Of a stretch of 42,192 bases of DNA, positions 8,132 to 16,886 are shown in pieces. Numbering within the stretch: the stretch's first letter is position 1; the number at the start of each line of letters is the position of its first letter. The stretch is from Thiohalocapsa marina (lineage in GTDB: Bacteria > Pseudomonadota > Gammaproteobacteria > Chromatiales > Chromatiaceae): positions 1 through 42,192 of the forward strand of contig NZ_VWXX01000036.1 of assembly GCF_008632335.1 (NCBI RefSeq), in the 5' to 3' direction. The notes under the pieces were generated by a model. That model was not told the origin of the DNA. It made no database searches and worked only from the letters and a program-made list of their open reading frames with translations. A program made the translations under genes and the position numbers.

Positions 8132-10558
8132 CTAAGCGGTCGCGGTCGCCCTCGCTCGGCGCAGGCCGAACCACCGCCTGGGCTCCGGGCGGAACAGGGG
8201 TTTGCCGCTGAGCAGATTGATCGGGACATCGGTCACCAGGATGCCGCAGACACGGGCGCCGCGTTCCTGGAGCAGTTCGACGGTCTCGCGCAGTTCACCG
8301 CGCGTGGTCTGACCGCTGCGCGCCACCACCAGTACACTGCCCAGGGCAACCGCCGCCTCGAGGATCGGCTCCTGGCCATCGAGGGGCGGCAGATCGTAGA
8401 TCAGGTGGCACCCGGACTGGCGCAAGGCATCGAGCAGATGGCCAAACCGGCGGCTGCCGAGGATCGCGAGCCCCAGGCTCGATGCATCCGCGCCTGCTGC
8501 GTCAACATCAGACGCCGGGATATCCGCCGCTGCATCGTCCTTGCCGGACGGCGCCATCCCTGCCGCGATCAAACGGAAATCCGCAATTTCCGTCCCGGTC
8601 GGCAGGCCGGTCAATGACCCCTCGCCCTCCAGCGCCTGCCGCAGACCGACCCGCGCGTCGTCCAGGCCGAGCAATGCGGAGGGACGGGCTCCCGCCCCGG
8701 AACGCAGATCGGCATCCACCAGGATCACCGGGCGCTCCTTTAACGCCAGGGTCAGGGCCAGATTGGTCGCCGTCAGGCTGCGTCCCACCTCGGGCTCAGC
8801 ACTCACGATGCCGAGACAGCGCCAGTCATCCGGCTCCAACTGCGTATCCAGTTCATTGATGATCCGGCGATACAGATCCGCCACCGGATCCACCGGGCGC
8901 CGGATGTCGATGCAGCCGGAGTTCGCCGATGGCAGCTGCTGGAACTCCCAGGCCAGATCCATATCGGGCATGCCCAGCGCATCCCGGCGGGTGCGTAGCC
9001 GGGGGTCCAGCAACTCGAGCAGCAAGGCGACGCCGAGCCCGAGTCCCCCGCCAAGCACGACGCCGGCCATGGCGATGAGTTTCTTCGGTGACGGCATCGG
9101 CAGTTCGGGGGGAGTTGCGGCCTCGAACAGGGCCAGGGCCGCCTCGTTGCGCTGAATCACCACCTCGGCCTCATCCACCCGCCCCACCAAGCCCTGGACC
9201 AGGTTCTCTGCAGCGACGATGCGTGCCTGCAGCAGCCGGAATTCCTTCTCCGCAGCGTTAAGCGACAGCAACTTGGCGCGGCTTTTCTCGATGGTCTCTT
9301 CCAGAGCGACGAGCTGGGCCTCGCGTACCCCGATCTCCTCGATCAGCTCGCGCTTGCGCGCCTCGAGATCCGCCAGCCGAGTATTGGCCGTGTACTGATT
9401 TTCCGGTGCGCCTTCGTCCTCACTGTCGGCGATCATCTGTTTCAGCACATCGACCCGCGTCTGCAGCTTGATGACCTTGGGGTTTTTTTCGGTATAGCGG
9501 CTGCGTGCCTCCTGCAGTTGCCATTCGTAGTCGGTCAGCCGGCTCTTCAGCGGATTGCGGTAGATGGTGGAACTGACCACCATCTCGGGCTCCTGCTCGA
9601 TCAGTCGTTCCAGATCCGCACGGGCCTCGTTGTAAGCCTGCAATTCCGCAAGCTTGGTGTTGCGCTCGGTCTCCAGTGTACTGAGGCTGCTCACCAGAAC
9701 CTGGGTCTCGGCCGCCAGACTGGAGAATTGATGCTCGGTCTTGAAGGCGCGCATCTCGGCAACGACGCTGCGCAGATCCTCCCGTGCCTGAACCAGTTGC
9801 TCGCTGTAGTTGGCATGGGCCTCCTCGGCGTCGGCGCGGCGCAGGTCGCGGCTGCGTTGGACCAGGTGCTCGACCACGGTGTTGGCGATGCGTGCGGCAA
9901 TCACCGGATCATTCCAGATGGCGGTGATCTGGAAGATGTCGGAGTCCTTGCCGATGTTGACACCGATCGCGGGGCTCAGGGTGCGGATCGGGACACCAAG
10001 ATTGAGTTCTTCTGAAACCGCCTGCAGCGAACTCGGCAACTTGACCGTGTCGAGCAGGGTCTTGAGGTTGTAGCTTTCCGGCTCGAACGGCTTGGCGGCG
10101 CCGAGCGAGAATTCCTCCTGCCGATGCAGCATGACGGCTGCCAATGCCTGCCACCTGGACTCCACCAGCGTCACGGCGGCCACCAGGAACAGGGTTGCGA
10201 CCACAAAGGCAATGCCGGCCGCGAGCCAGAAGCGCTTGAGGATACCGCGGGCCAGGCGCTCCAGGTCAAGCCCGGGGCCCTTGGCGGGCGCCTCTTCTTC
10301 GCCCCCCATGCCAGGGAAGGCGGGAAACGGAAGTGGCGCTTCGTCACGCGAATCGTCGGATTCCGCTGGCCGGTCCGACGACCGGTCGAGCGGCGGTTCC
10401 ACGAGATCCCAGGCGACCTCGCCCGGATCGCCGCCGCGGCCTGATCGCGCTGATGCCGGGTCCGTGCCGGACGCATCGTCTGCGTACAATGTCCGTTCGT
10501 GTCGCCCAGAATGGGCGTTGCGGATGCGCAGTTCCGGCGTCTCGGAGAGGGGTGTCAC
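8132..10558 (-). CDS. Wzz-type chain-length protein fused to a degenerate BY-kinase domain
   Basis: An 808-residue polysaccharide co-polymerase. It has an acidic, Pro-rich N-terminal tail of about 100 residues, a first membrane segment near 109-131, a Wzz periplasmic region with long coiled coils (about 225-480), a second membrane segment near 497-516, and a C-terminal ATPase domain. That domain keeps Walker A' (VILVDADLR) and a Walker B-like LIYDLPPLDG, but the P-loop reads EPEVGRSLTATNLA, with Arg593 where the invariant Lys of GKS/T belongs. The C-terminus has no tyrosine cluster, so autophosphorylation of the usual kind is doubtful. It corresponds to an EpsF/EpsG fusion. The GTG start overlaps the upstream ATPase stop by 4 bases. 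Confidence 0.85.
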   Translation of the reverse strand: MTPLSETPELRIRNAHSGRHERTLYADDASGTDPASARSGRGGDPGEVAWDLVEPPLDRSSDRPAESDDSRDEAPLPFPAFPGMGGEEEAPAKGPGLDLERLARGILKRFWLAAGIAFVVATLFLVAAVTLVESRWQALAAVMLHRQEEFSLGAAKPFEPESYNLKTLLDTVKLPSSLQAVSEELNLGVPIRTLSPAIGVNIGKDSDIFQITAIWNDPVIAARIANTVVEHLVQRSRDLRRADAEEAHANYSEQLVQAREDLRSVVAEMRAFKTEHQFSSLAAETQVLVSSLSTLETERNTKLAELQAYNEARADLERLIEQEPEMVVSSTIYRNPLKSRLTDYEWQLQEARSRYTEKNPKVIKLQTRVDVLKQMIADSEDEGAPENQYTANTRLADLEARKRELIEEIGVREAQLVALEETIEKSRAKLLSLNAAEKEFRLLQARIVAAENLVQGLVGRVDEAEVVIQRNEAALALFEAATPPELPMPSPKKLIAMAGVVLGGGLGLGVALLLELLDPRLRTRRDALGMPDMDLAWEFQQLPSANSGCIDIRRPVDPVADLYRRIINELDTQLEPDDWRCLGIVSAEPEVGRSLTATNLALTLALKERPVILVDADLRSGAGARPSALLGLDDARVGLRQALEGEGSLTGLPTGTEIADFRLIAAGMAPSGKDDAAADIPASDVDAAGADASSLGLAILGSRRFGHLLDALRQSGCHLIYDLPPLDGQEPILEAAVALGSVLVVARSGQTTRGELRETVELLQERGARVCGILVTDVPINLLSGKPLFRPEPRRWFGLRRARATATA

Positions 10559-11427
10559 AAGGGGTCAGCCCCCAGGTCGAACAGTCCGCCATGTCGGCGC
10601 AGGTCCTCCACCACCGTGACGATGGCCGACTCGGTGAAGCGCCCCAACCCCTCGTCGAGGACATGTTCCAGGGCGATCTTGCAGATGCGGTTGATCTCGC
10701 GCGGGATGCCGCGACTGGCCTTGAAGAGGCGTTCCAGGGCCTCGTCATCCAGTGGCAGGTCGCCCGTGTAACCCGCAACATCCAGGCGATGGCGGACGTA
10801 TTCCCTGGTTTCCTGCTCAGTCAGGGCCGTGAGATGAAAACGCAGGCTGACCCGCTGATCGACCTGCGGCAATTGTCTCAGCAGCGTGCGCAATTCCGGC
10901 TGGCCGATCAGGATCAGGGTGAGAAAGTTCTGCCGCTCGGAGGCGATGTTGGTGAGGCCCTTCAAGGCCTCCAGGGTGCCGAGATCGAGCTGCTGGGCCT
11001 CGTCGAGCAGGATCACCAGGTGGCCTCCAAGCCCGGCGATCTGCTCTGTCAGGGCACGCTTGAACGCCGCCAGCCGCGTATAGCGATCCGGATAATCCGT
11101 GGCGCGCAGGCGCTGGCCATGGATCTGGCTCAGGATCTCCAGCAGCAGGTCATCGAAATCCAGCAGACTGTTCTCGATACTGACGCGGGTATGGGTCTTG
11201 GCCGGCAATCGGGCATGCAGCACGGTCCGCAGCATGGTCTTGCCGGAACCGATCTCGCCGGTCATCAGCCCGATGCCCATGTTGCGATCCTCAGCCAGAA
11301 ACAGCAGCCGAGAAAGCGCCTCCGCATGCCCCTCCGACGGAAAGAAATAGCGCGTGTCACGCGTGCTGTCGAACGGCGGTGCGGGGGGGTTGGTGGCGCT
11401 CAGCCGAGATTCAGTGACGCTGCCCAT
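10555..11427 (-). CDS. ExeA-like AAA ATPase of exosortase/EPS loci
   Basis: A predicted 290-residue cytoplasmic P-loop ATPase with Walker A GEIGSGKT (residues 57-64) and Walker B VILLDEAQ (acidic pair near 142-143). A winged-helix-like C-terminal region contains SRGIPREINRICKIAL. It belongs to the ExeA-like ATPases that sit beside PEP-CTERM/exosortase EPS genes; their exact role is not settled. A TTG at 11454 and a GTG at 11445 would add up to nine residues. I chose the ATG at 11427, but no start has a clear ribosome-binding site. It overlaps the Wzz/kinase gene by 4 bases. Its intact ATPase site contrasts with the degenerate one next door. Confidence 0.85.
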   Translation of the reverse strand: MGSVTESRLSATNPPAPPFDSTRDTRYFFPSEGHAEALSRLLFLAEDRNMGIGLMTGEIGSGKTMLRTVLHARLPAKTHTRVSIENSLLDFDDLLLEILSQIHGQRLRATDYPDRYTRLAAFKRALTEQIAGLGGHLVILLDEAQQLDLGTLEALKGLTNIASERQNFLTLILIGQPELRTLLRQLPQVDQRVSLRFHLTALTEQETREYVRHRLDVAGYTGDLPLDDEALERLFKASRGIPREINRICKIALEHVLDEGLGRFTESAIVTVVEDLRRHGGLFDLGADPL

Positions 11428-11466
11428 GGGTGTATGCTGCTGCACGATTGCCAAGATCGGAGCCGG

Positions 11467-12144
11467 CTAGCGAACCCCCAGTCGGGTGCGGGCTTCATCG
11501 GGCAAGGCATCAAGCATGTCGCGGATAAACCGGTCATGCGTCTCCGTGTCGAATCCCTCGGTCTGCAGTGACGATACCCGAAACAGAAGCCCATCGGGCG
11601 TCTTTCCGGTGAACAGGTGCTTGAGCTGACCGATCTTGCGATCCCACCCCGGCAGTCGCGCCGTGGTTCCGACCGTTGTCCAGTAGCTGATGACCTCGCG
11701 CCGCGTATCCTGCCCGGCCAACAGACGTCGGACGGGCAGTTCCTTGCCGCGGTAGTCGATGGAGTCATCGGTGATCTCCGAGACCCTGAAGCCCTGGGCG
11801 CGATAGCAATCCTCCTGCGGATGGGCATGTGTCTTGTGGGTCAGTTGATCACTGCCGTAGGCCAGCATCAGCATGATGTGTTCGTTCTGCCCGTTGATAT
11901 AGGTGCGTGCCACCACCTGAGTATAGATTTCATTGACCTGCCCCTCGGTGGCCGGATCAGCGGGCCGCATCAAGGGACTCTGCCTCTCCTGCCAATCGCC
12001 GAAGACCCGCGGGATGGCTGCATTCATGTCAAGCGGCGCATGTCGATTGACCCCGACCGCGATGGCTGCCTCCTGGTCCTGCAGCAGGTAGGGCGCAATC
12101 GTGGCGAGGAGCAAGGTCATGGCGATCAGAATCGGCCTCAGCAT
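11467..12144 (-). CDS. epsI: EpsI family protein (exosortase partner)
   Basis: A 225-residue protein with an N-terminal membrane anchor (MLRPILIAMTLLLATIAPYLL) and an EpsI-type periplasmic domain. Recognisable features are IPRVFGDWQ near the N-terminus, then HKTHAHPQEDCYRAQGF and REVISYWTTVG. EpsI proteins follow or are fused to exosortases in EPS loci; their molecular role is unknown. I chose the ATG at 12144 because it overlaps the exosortase stop by 7 bases and gives the expected hydrophobic N-terminus; reading further upstream gives unrelated Arg/Gly-rich sequence. The next gene starts 39 bases downstream. Confidence 0.85.
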   Translation of the reverse strand: MLRPILIAMTLLLATIAPYLLQDQEAAIAVGVNRHAPLDMNAAIPRVFGDWQERQSPLMRPADPATEGQVNEIYTQVVARTYINGQNEHIMLMLAYGSDQLTHKTHAHPQEDCYRAQGFRVSEITDDSIDYRGKELPVRRLLAGQDTRREVISYWTTVGTTARLPGWDRKIGQLKHLFTGKTPDGLLFRVSSLQTEGFDTETHDRFIRDMLDALPDEARTRLGVR

Positions 12145-13037
12145 GCCTGGTGCGAATCTCGGCCTCCGCCGCGGCCGGTGCTGAATGCCTTGCCCACCAG
12201 CAGCAGTAGGGCGTCGGCCAGCAGCAACAGGGCCAGGGCAATGAAAAACAGCAGGACCCCGGAAAACGAATGGGCAAAGCCATCCGCCACGGCGCTGCCG
12301 TAGCGATAACTGATCCCGCCAAGAATGACCACCCGCGCAACATTGGTCATGACCGCAATGGGCAGGATGGTGGCGGCAAGCGCCAGCCAGTGCCACCAGC
12401 TGCGCCGACCGGCAAGATAGAGGTACAGCAGGCCCAGCGCCGACAAGGAATAGATGGAATGCAAGCCCGAGCAGACGTCATCCACCAGCAGTTGGTAAGG
12501 GCCGACAATCAGCAGGTTGCCCAGACGCGCCACCGGATATCCCAGCCCGTAGAGCAATCCATCAGCGGCCATGGCAACCCACGCCTTCAAGTGGCCGGTG
12601 CCTGACTGGATGACCACGTCCGGAACAGGTGCCATGAAGATGAGAAAACAGATCGGAAACCACAGACGCCGCATGGCGAGCGTGCCGGCGAGCAAAAAGA
12701 CCATGCCGGCCAGTACCGGAATCTGGGACGCGACCTCCAGAAAGCTGTTATCCCGGGTACGTGCGCTGACATAGGCCACCACGCCGATGAGCAACAGGAC
12801 GCTACCGACAAGCGCGCCGCCAGGGCTTCGCCGCCGGGTGAATACATCGCGCTGGCGCCAGATCAGCCAGGCCGATACGCCGGCGATCAGCGGTGCGTAC
12901 TGGTAGACGTCGAAGACCCAGACCTGCCTGGCCTGCTGCCAGTAGACTGGTGTATACATCGCCACGAAGGCCAGCAATGGCAGGCCCCAGAACAGCAGGT
13001 TGCGCCCGCGGGCGCCCTGTCGTGCGGACAGGGTCAT
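12138..13037 (-). CDS. xrtB: Exosortase (XrtB-like), PEP-CTERM transpeptidase
   Basis: A 299-residue integral membrane protein with about eight hydrophobic segments. It carries the exosortase catalytic residues in order: Cys189 in DDVCSGLHS, Arg235 in TNVARVVIL and His256 in GFAHSFSG. Exosortases cut PEP-CTERM tails at the inner membrane and are thought to pass the protein to a cell-surface acceptor. A separate, unfused EpsI and an EpsD-type neighbour fit the XrtB subtype better than XrtA, where EpsI is usually fused; the subtype is an inference. It overlaps EpsD by 4 bases and EpsI by 7. A likely substrate is encoded two genes upstream in the same operon. Confidence 0.9.
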   Translation of the reverse strand: MTLSARQGARGRNLLFWGLPLLAFVAMYTPVYWQQARQVWVFDVYQYAPLIAGVSAWLIWRQRDVFTRRRSPGGALVGSVLLLIGVVAYVSARTRDNSFLEVASQIPVLAGMVFLLAGTLAMRRLWFPICFLIFMAPVPDVVIQSGTGHLKAWVAMAADGLLYGLGYPVARLGNLLIVGPYQLLVDDVCSGLHSIYSLSALGLLYLYLAGRRSWWHWLALAATILPIAVMTNVARVVILGGISYRYGSAVADGFAHSFSGVLLFFIALALLLLADALLLLVGKAFSTGRGGGRDSHQAC

Positions 13038-13912
13038 TGCTGATCAGTCGGGGCCGGCGTTTGGGTGCCGGGTTCCTGCAGGTACTGGATGCTGGCCGCC
13101 TGGCGGAGCGATTGCATCCGCCAGGCCATCTCTTTCTTGACCTTCTGCTTGTTCAAGTAGTCAATGATCAGACTTTCGGCCCGTTCCAGGTTGTAGGGCG
13201 AATCCACCGACATCAGAATGGTATAGACGTACAGCGTCCTGGGCGACTCAAAAATGACGCGATCCCCGACCTTTGCCTTGTGGATCCCCGGTAGTGCCTC
13301 CAGGGGAATCTGTTCGGAGGTACGCACGACAGTGTCCTGATGATACGCCAAGCCCTGCTGATCGAGCCAGGCGGCCACCTCCACGGGACCCTGGCCCTCG
13401 AACAGGCGTGTTCTCACTTCCTCGATGCCCGGACTCTCGACTGAAATGTAGAGTTCACTCAGGGCGAAGAATTTTCGCTGCGCAAAGAGTTCCGGATGCC
13501 GTTCGTAGAAGGCGCGGATCTCATCCGGTGTCGGATTCGGGATGTCGGCCGCCACCTTTGAGGCATAGGCATTCGCGAGCACGTCGAGACGGATCTCCTC
13601 GAGCTGCAACATCACCCGTGGATCCCGGTCCAGCTTGACTTTCAGCGCCTCGTTGACCGCGAGCTGGCGGTCGACCAGTCGCCGGATGACATCGCTGGGC
13701 TCGGTCTTCCTTCCTTGTACCTGTTGGGTCTGTAGCGCGCGATCAACCTGATGGACAGAGATCTCCCGGTCATCGACGATCACCGCCGTCTGCCCCGAAC
13801 CGCCAGTGCTCCGCATCGGGCCAATATCGCAACCCAAAGCCATCAGTGCAACCATCGCACAAAGCGCCGAGGTGGCCCACGGTTGTCTGTTCGCAGCACC
13901 CATCGCCATCAC
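13034..13912 (-). CDS. epsD: EpsD-like peptidyl-prolyl isomerase lipoprotein
   Basis: A 292-residue exported protein. A short hydrophobic segment ends at LMALGC (Cys28), a probable but imperfect lipobox. The rest resembles SurA/parvulin chaperones: VIRRLVDRQLAVNEALK, then NPTPDEIRAFYERHPELFAQRKFF, then a parvulin-like region. The pattern matches the EpsD family of EPS operons, predicted to help fold exported proteins in the periplasm. Overlaps of 4 bases with both the PEP-CTERM gene upstream and the exosortase downstream suggest coupled production. Whether isomerase activity is retained cannot be judged. The C-terminus is a Gln/Pro/Thr-rich tail. Confidence 0.8.
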   Translation of the reverse strand: MMAMGAANRQPWATSALCAMVALMALGCDIGPMRSTGGSGQTAVIVDDREISVHQVDRALQTQQVQGRKTEPSDVIRRLVDRQLAVNEALKVKLDRDPRVMLQLEEIRLDVLANAYASKVAADIPNPTPDEIRAFYERHPELFAQRKFFALSELYISVESPGIEEVRTRLFEGQGPVEVAAWLDQQGLAYHQDTVVRTSEQIPLEALPGIHKAKVGDRVIFESPRTLYVYTILMSVDSPYNLERAESLIIDYLNKQKVKKEMAWRMQSLRQAASIQYLQEPGTQTPAPTDQQ

Positions 13913-14478
13913 TCGTCCGTCCTCGCATGCGGGCGTTCCGAATGTCGCCGACGCCGCGTGAGCAGCGTGATGGCCGCCAGGCCAGACAGCAGCAGGACGG
14001 GAATCGGCGGCTCCGGCACGGCGGAGACCACCTTCGTGCCGGCCACCGCCGAGAAGGTGATCGAGCCCGAGTAGTCCACCGTGTTGCCGCTGCCCATGCC
14101 CGTGCCCTTGACCTGAAAGGTGTAGTCGCCTCCGGAAACGTAGTAGACGCCATCCACGGGCTCGACCAGCTGTCCGCTGGAATCATAGATGCCGTACTCG
14201 TAATCCGGGTTGCCGCAACCGCTGTCGCAGGTATCTGTATTGAAGGTGATGGCGTAGGATGCACCCGCATCACCCTCCAGAGAAAACTGATACTGATCGG
14301 TAAAATTGCTGTCGATGTCGTTTTGCGCGAACTGGAAGGTGACGTCATCTTCGATCGGTGTCGCGATGGTTCCCCAGTCGGTCGTGCTCACTGCCGCCGC
14401 AGCGGTTCCGCCAAAAAGCAGCAGCGACAGGAACAGCAGACCCAGCAAGGGCCTGGCAGAAAAAAAACGATTTGGCAT
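13909..14478 (-). CDS. PEP-CTERM sorting-domain protein
   Basis: A 189-residue small exported protein. It has a signal peptide (about residues 1-28, ending TAAAA), a beta-rich mature domain of about 120 residues, and a C-terminal sorting signal. That signal is VPEPP (PEP at 155-157), a hydrophobic helix (about 159-174) and RRRR (175-178), the standard exosortase recognition tail. An 11-residue extension after the Arg cluster is longer than usual. The stretch FTDQYQFSL resembles the FxDxF-type PEP-CTERM proteins. The mature part contains two close Cys (CDSGC) that could form a disulfide. It overlaps EpsD by 4 bases, so substrate, chaperone and exosortase are made from one message. Function beyond surface sorting is unknown. 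Confidence 0.88.
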   Translation of the reverse strand: MPNRFFSARPLLGLLFLSLLLFGGTAAAAVSTTDWGTIATPIEDDVTFQFAQNDIDSNFTDQYQFSLEGDAGASYAITFNTDTCDSGCGNPDYEYGIYDSSGQLVEPVDGVYYVSGGDYTFQVKGTGMGSGNTVDYSGSITFSAVAGTKVVSAVPEPPIPVLLLSGLAAITLLTRRRRHSERPHARTDE

Positions 14479-14568
14479 TCAACCCTCTGACGATCCCGAT
14501 TCGATACTTCCTGAAGTCTAGCACACGGCAAGGACGGCGCATCCGACCTGCAGACTCCCGGTACCGCG

Positions 14569-15711
14569 TTACACAGCCGCGGCCCGTTCCAGTTCCTCCA
14601 GCGTTGCTGCAGCCGCCTTGTCCCAGGTGAAGCCGGCGGCGCGTTCCAGCCCGGCGGCGATCAGCCGTTGCCGTAACGCTTGGTCCTGCAGCAGTTGCGC
14701 CAGGCTCCGGGTCATCGCCGGAACGTCCAGCGGATCGAACAGCAGCCCGGCATCGCCGACCACCTCGGGAATGCTCGATGTGTTGGCCGCGCACACCGGC
14801 GTGCCGCTGGCCATGGCCTCGAGCACCGGGATGCCGAAGCCCTCGAACAACGACGGGAACGCCAGGGCGTCTGCCGCCGCATAGAGGGCCGGGATAGCCG
14901 CGTTCGGCACGAAGCCTGGAAAGACCACCTGGTCTTGCAGGCCGAGATCGCGCACCCGCGCCTCGATGACCTCGGCCCCGTTCCAGCGCCCACCCACCAG
15001 CACCAGCTTGTGCGGCAGATCGGTCTCGCGCTTGAGCGCGGCAAAGGCCTCCAGCAGACGCACATGGTTCTTGCCCGGATGCTCCAGACGGGCGAGGTAG
15101 AGCACATAGGGGTCGGGGATGCCCAGTTCGGACGGGATCGCTGCGCGGGCCTCGTCCCTGGGCCGCGGGGCAAAACGCTGCAGATCGGCGCCGTTATGAA
15201 TGACGCGGATGCGCGCCGCTGGCACCCGGGCAAAGGACTCCAGGTCGCGACGGGTGGACTCGCTGACCGAGATGACGCGGGTCAGGCGCCGCATCATGCG
15301 CGGCAATACCCGCATGATGTAGATCATGCGCGCGGCGTCGTACTTCTGCGGTACGTGCAATTGCGAGAAGTCGTGCACGGTGCCGACGCTCGGCACACCA
15401 TAGGACCAGGCGAGCCGCCGGTTGGCCGCGGGCATGAACACCAGGTCGCAGCCGTGGCGCCTGAGCAGCCGCGGCAAAGCGACCAGATGCCAGCCGATGC
15501 TGGCCACGGGATGGCCGGTCCAGTCCGGCAGCGCGACCACCTGCAACCGCGGATGCCAGGACTGCACCCAGTCGGCGTCTGCACGATTGATGAAGACGAC
15601 GAAGTCATGCCGTGGCGCCAAGTCCGGCAGGCGGCCGACCACGTTGGCCGCATACTGACTGATGCCGGACTTGCCGCTGTCGGTGGCGAAGGCCGAGATG
15701 CCGATCTTCAT
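14569..15711 (-). CDS. GT4 family glycosyltransferase
   Basis: A 380-residue GT-B glycosyltransferase, cytoplasmic or peripheral to the inner membrane. It has the N-terminal acceptor domain (MKIGISAFATDSGKSGISQY), a linker VISVSESTRRDL, and the donor-binding motif EGFGIPVLE (E-x7-E) followed by GTPVCAANTSSIPEVVGDAG, typical of GT4 mannosyl/glucosyl-type retaining enzymes. Its start overlaps the upstream GT4 gene by 4 bases. It is separated by 90 bases from the PEP-CTERM gene, so it may be the last gene before an internal promoter. Sugar specificity is not predictable. Confidence 0.85.
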   Translation of the reverse strand: MKIGISAFATDSGKSGISQYAANVVGRLPDLAPRHDFVVFINRADADWVQSWHPRLQVVALPDWTGHPVASIGWHLVALPRLLRRHGCDLVFMPAANRRLAWSYGVPSVGTVHDFSQLHVPQKYDAARMIYIMRVLPRMMRRLTRVISVSESTRRDLESFARVPAARIRVIHNGADLQRFAPRPRDEARAAIPSELGIPDPYVLYLARLEHPGKNHVRLLEAFAALKRETDLPHKLVLVGGRWNGAEVIEARVRDLGLQDQVVFPGFVPNAAIPALYAAADALAFPSLFEGFGIPVLEAMASGTPVCAANTSSIPEVVGDAGLLFDPLDVPAMTRSLAQLLQDQALRQRLIAAGLERAAGFTWDKAAAATLEELERAAAV

Positions 15712-16865
15712 TTGGCTGCCTCCAGCATGGCCATGATCTGATCGAGATACTGTTCATGGCGAAATCGGGTTTGCACCCGCTCCAGTCCGGCCTGGCCCAG
15801 GTGCCGGGCGTAGTCGTGATCCTGCAGCAGCCGGGTGATGGCCGCCCCAAGGGCCTCGGTATCGGCCTCCGGCGCCAGCAGACCGGTCTTGCCGTCGTCG
15901 AGCCAGTCCGGAATGCCGCCGACGCCAAAGGCCACCACGGGTCGGCCGCGCGCCATGGCCTCCACCCCGACCATGCCAAAGGGCTCCGGCCAGCGCGAGG
16001 GCACGACACAGAGGGAGGCCTGGGCATAATGCGGCTCCAGCGCCTGATGCGGTACCCAGCCGGCAAAGGTCACCCGCGCCGCCAGTCCCAGCTTGCCGGC
16101 CAGTGCGCGGCAGGTATCGAGATGATTGCCGGTACCGACAATGGTGGCGTGCCAGTCGCCGGGCACGTGAGCCAGCGCCTGCAGCAGCAGATCGACCCCC
16201 TTGCCGCGGATGACCTGGCCGACAAAAAGGATCTCGGGCTGCGTCGACGACGGCGACGGCGGGATGGGCCGGGCATCGGCCAGGGCCGCGGGGATGGGCG
16301 GGACGATGACCACCCGCTCCGGGTCCAGTCCGTTCATGAGCAGCTCGTCGCGCATCCAGCGGCTGCCCACCATGAGCCGGCGCACCGCACGATGGGCGCG
16401 GATCGCCGCCTTGACTCCGCCGAGGCCCTTGAACCTGACCGGCACGCGTGATCCGGGGGCGGCCCGCTGCACGAAGCAGCCATTGAGATAACAGGCCATC
16501 CCGGCCGGGTGGTGGCAGATGCGGCCGGTGAGCGGCAGATACTTGTGCCGGCGCAGGCAGACCAGGTCGTGGTCATGGACCATGCGCACGGTCGGATAGG
16601 CCGCGGCCAGCGCGGCCACCCCCGCCGGCTCTTCAAGCTTGTGCAGGAACAGGACATCCGGCGCAAGGTCGGCGATCAGGCGGTCATCACGGCCGGACCA
16701 TGCAAAGGGAGTCAGATAATCGTGCTGCGGGGCCGGATCGGCGTGCAGCAGTCCCTGCGGCCAACCGCGGGCCGCCAGCCCGCACGCCGTGTCATACAGG
16801 ATCTGCTCGACGCCGCCGTAGAACCCGGCACGCTCATGGACATGCAGGATGCGCAATCCGCTCAT
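15708..16865 (-). CDS. GT4 family glycosyltransferase
   Basis: A 385-residue GT-B glycosyltransferase. The N-terminus has the Gly-rich acceptor loop (HVHERAGFYGGVEQ). The C-terminal half has LFVGQVIRGKGVDLLLQAL and the nucleotide-sugar motif EPFGMVGVEAMARGRPVVA. A Cys/His-rich segment near residues 125-150 (CLRRHK, ICHHPAGMACYLNGC) is unusual in GT4 enzymes and could bind a metal. It overlaps the downstream GT4 gene by 4 bases and starts 21 bases after the metallophosphoesterase gene. Likely adds one sugar of the EPS repeat unit. Confidence 0.85.
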   Translation of the reverse strand: MSGLRILHVHERAGFYGGVEQILYDTACGLAARGWPQGLLHADPAPQHDYLTPFAWSGRDDRLIADLAPDVLFLHKLEEPAGVAALAAAYPTVRMVHDHDLVCLRRHKYLPLTGRICHHPAGMACYLNGCFVQRAAPGSRVPVRFKGLGGVKAAIRAHRAVRRLMVGSRWMRDELLMNGLDPERVVIVPPIPAALADARPIPPSPSSTQPEILFVGQVIRGKGVDLLLQALAHVPGDWHATIVGTGNHLDTCRALAGKLGLAARVTFAGWVPHQALEPHYAQASLCVVPSRWPEPFGMVGVEAMARGRPVVAFGVGGIPDWLDDGKTGLLAPEADTEALGAAITRLLQDHDYARHLGQAGLERVQTRFRHEQYLDQIMAMLEAAK

Positions 16866-16886
16866 CGCTTGATATTCATCGACTGC

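Noticed and set aside
11428-11454. TTG start adding nine residues to the ExeA-like ATPase
   Set aside because: No ribosome-binding site and a weaker start codon; kept only as an alternative.
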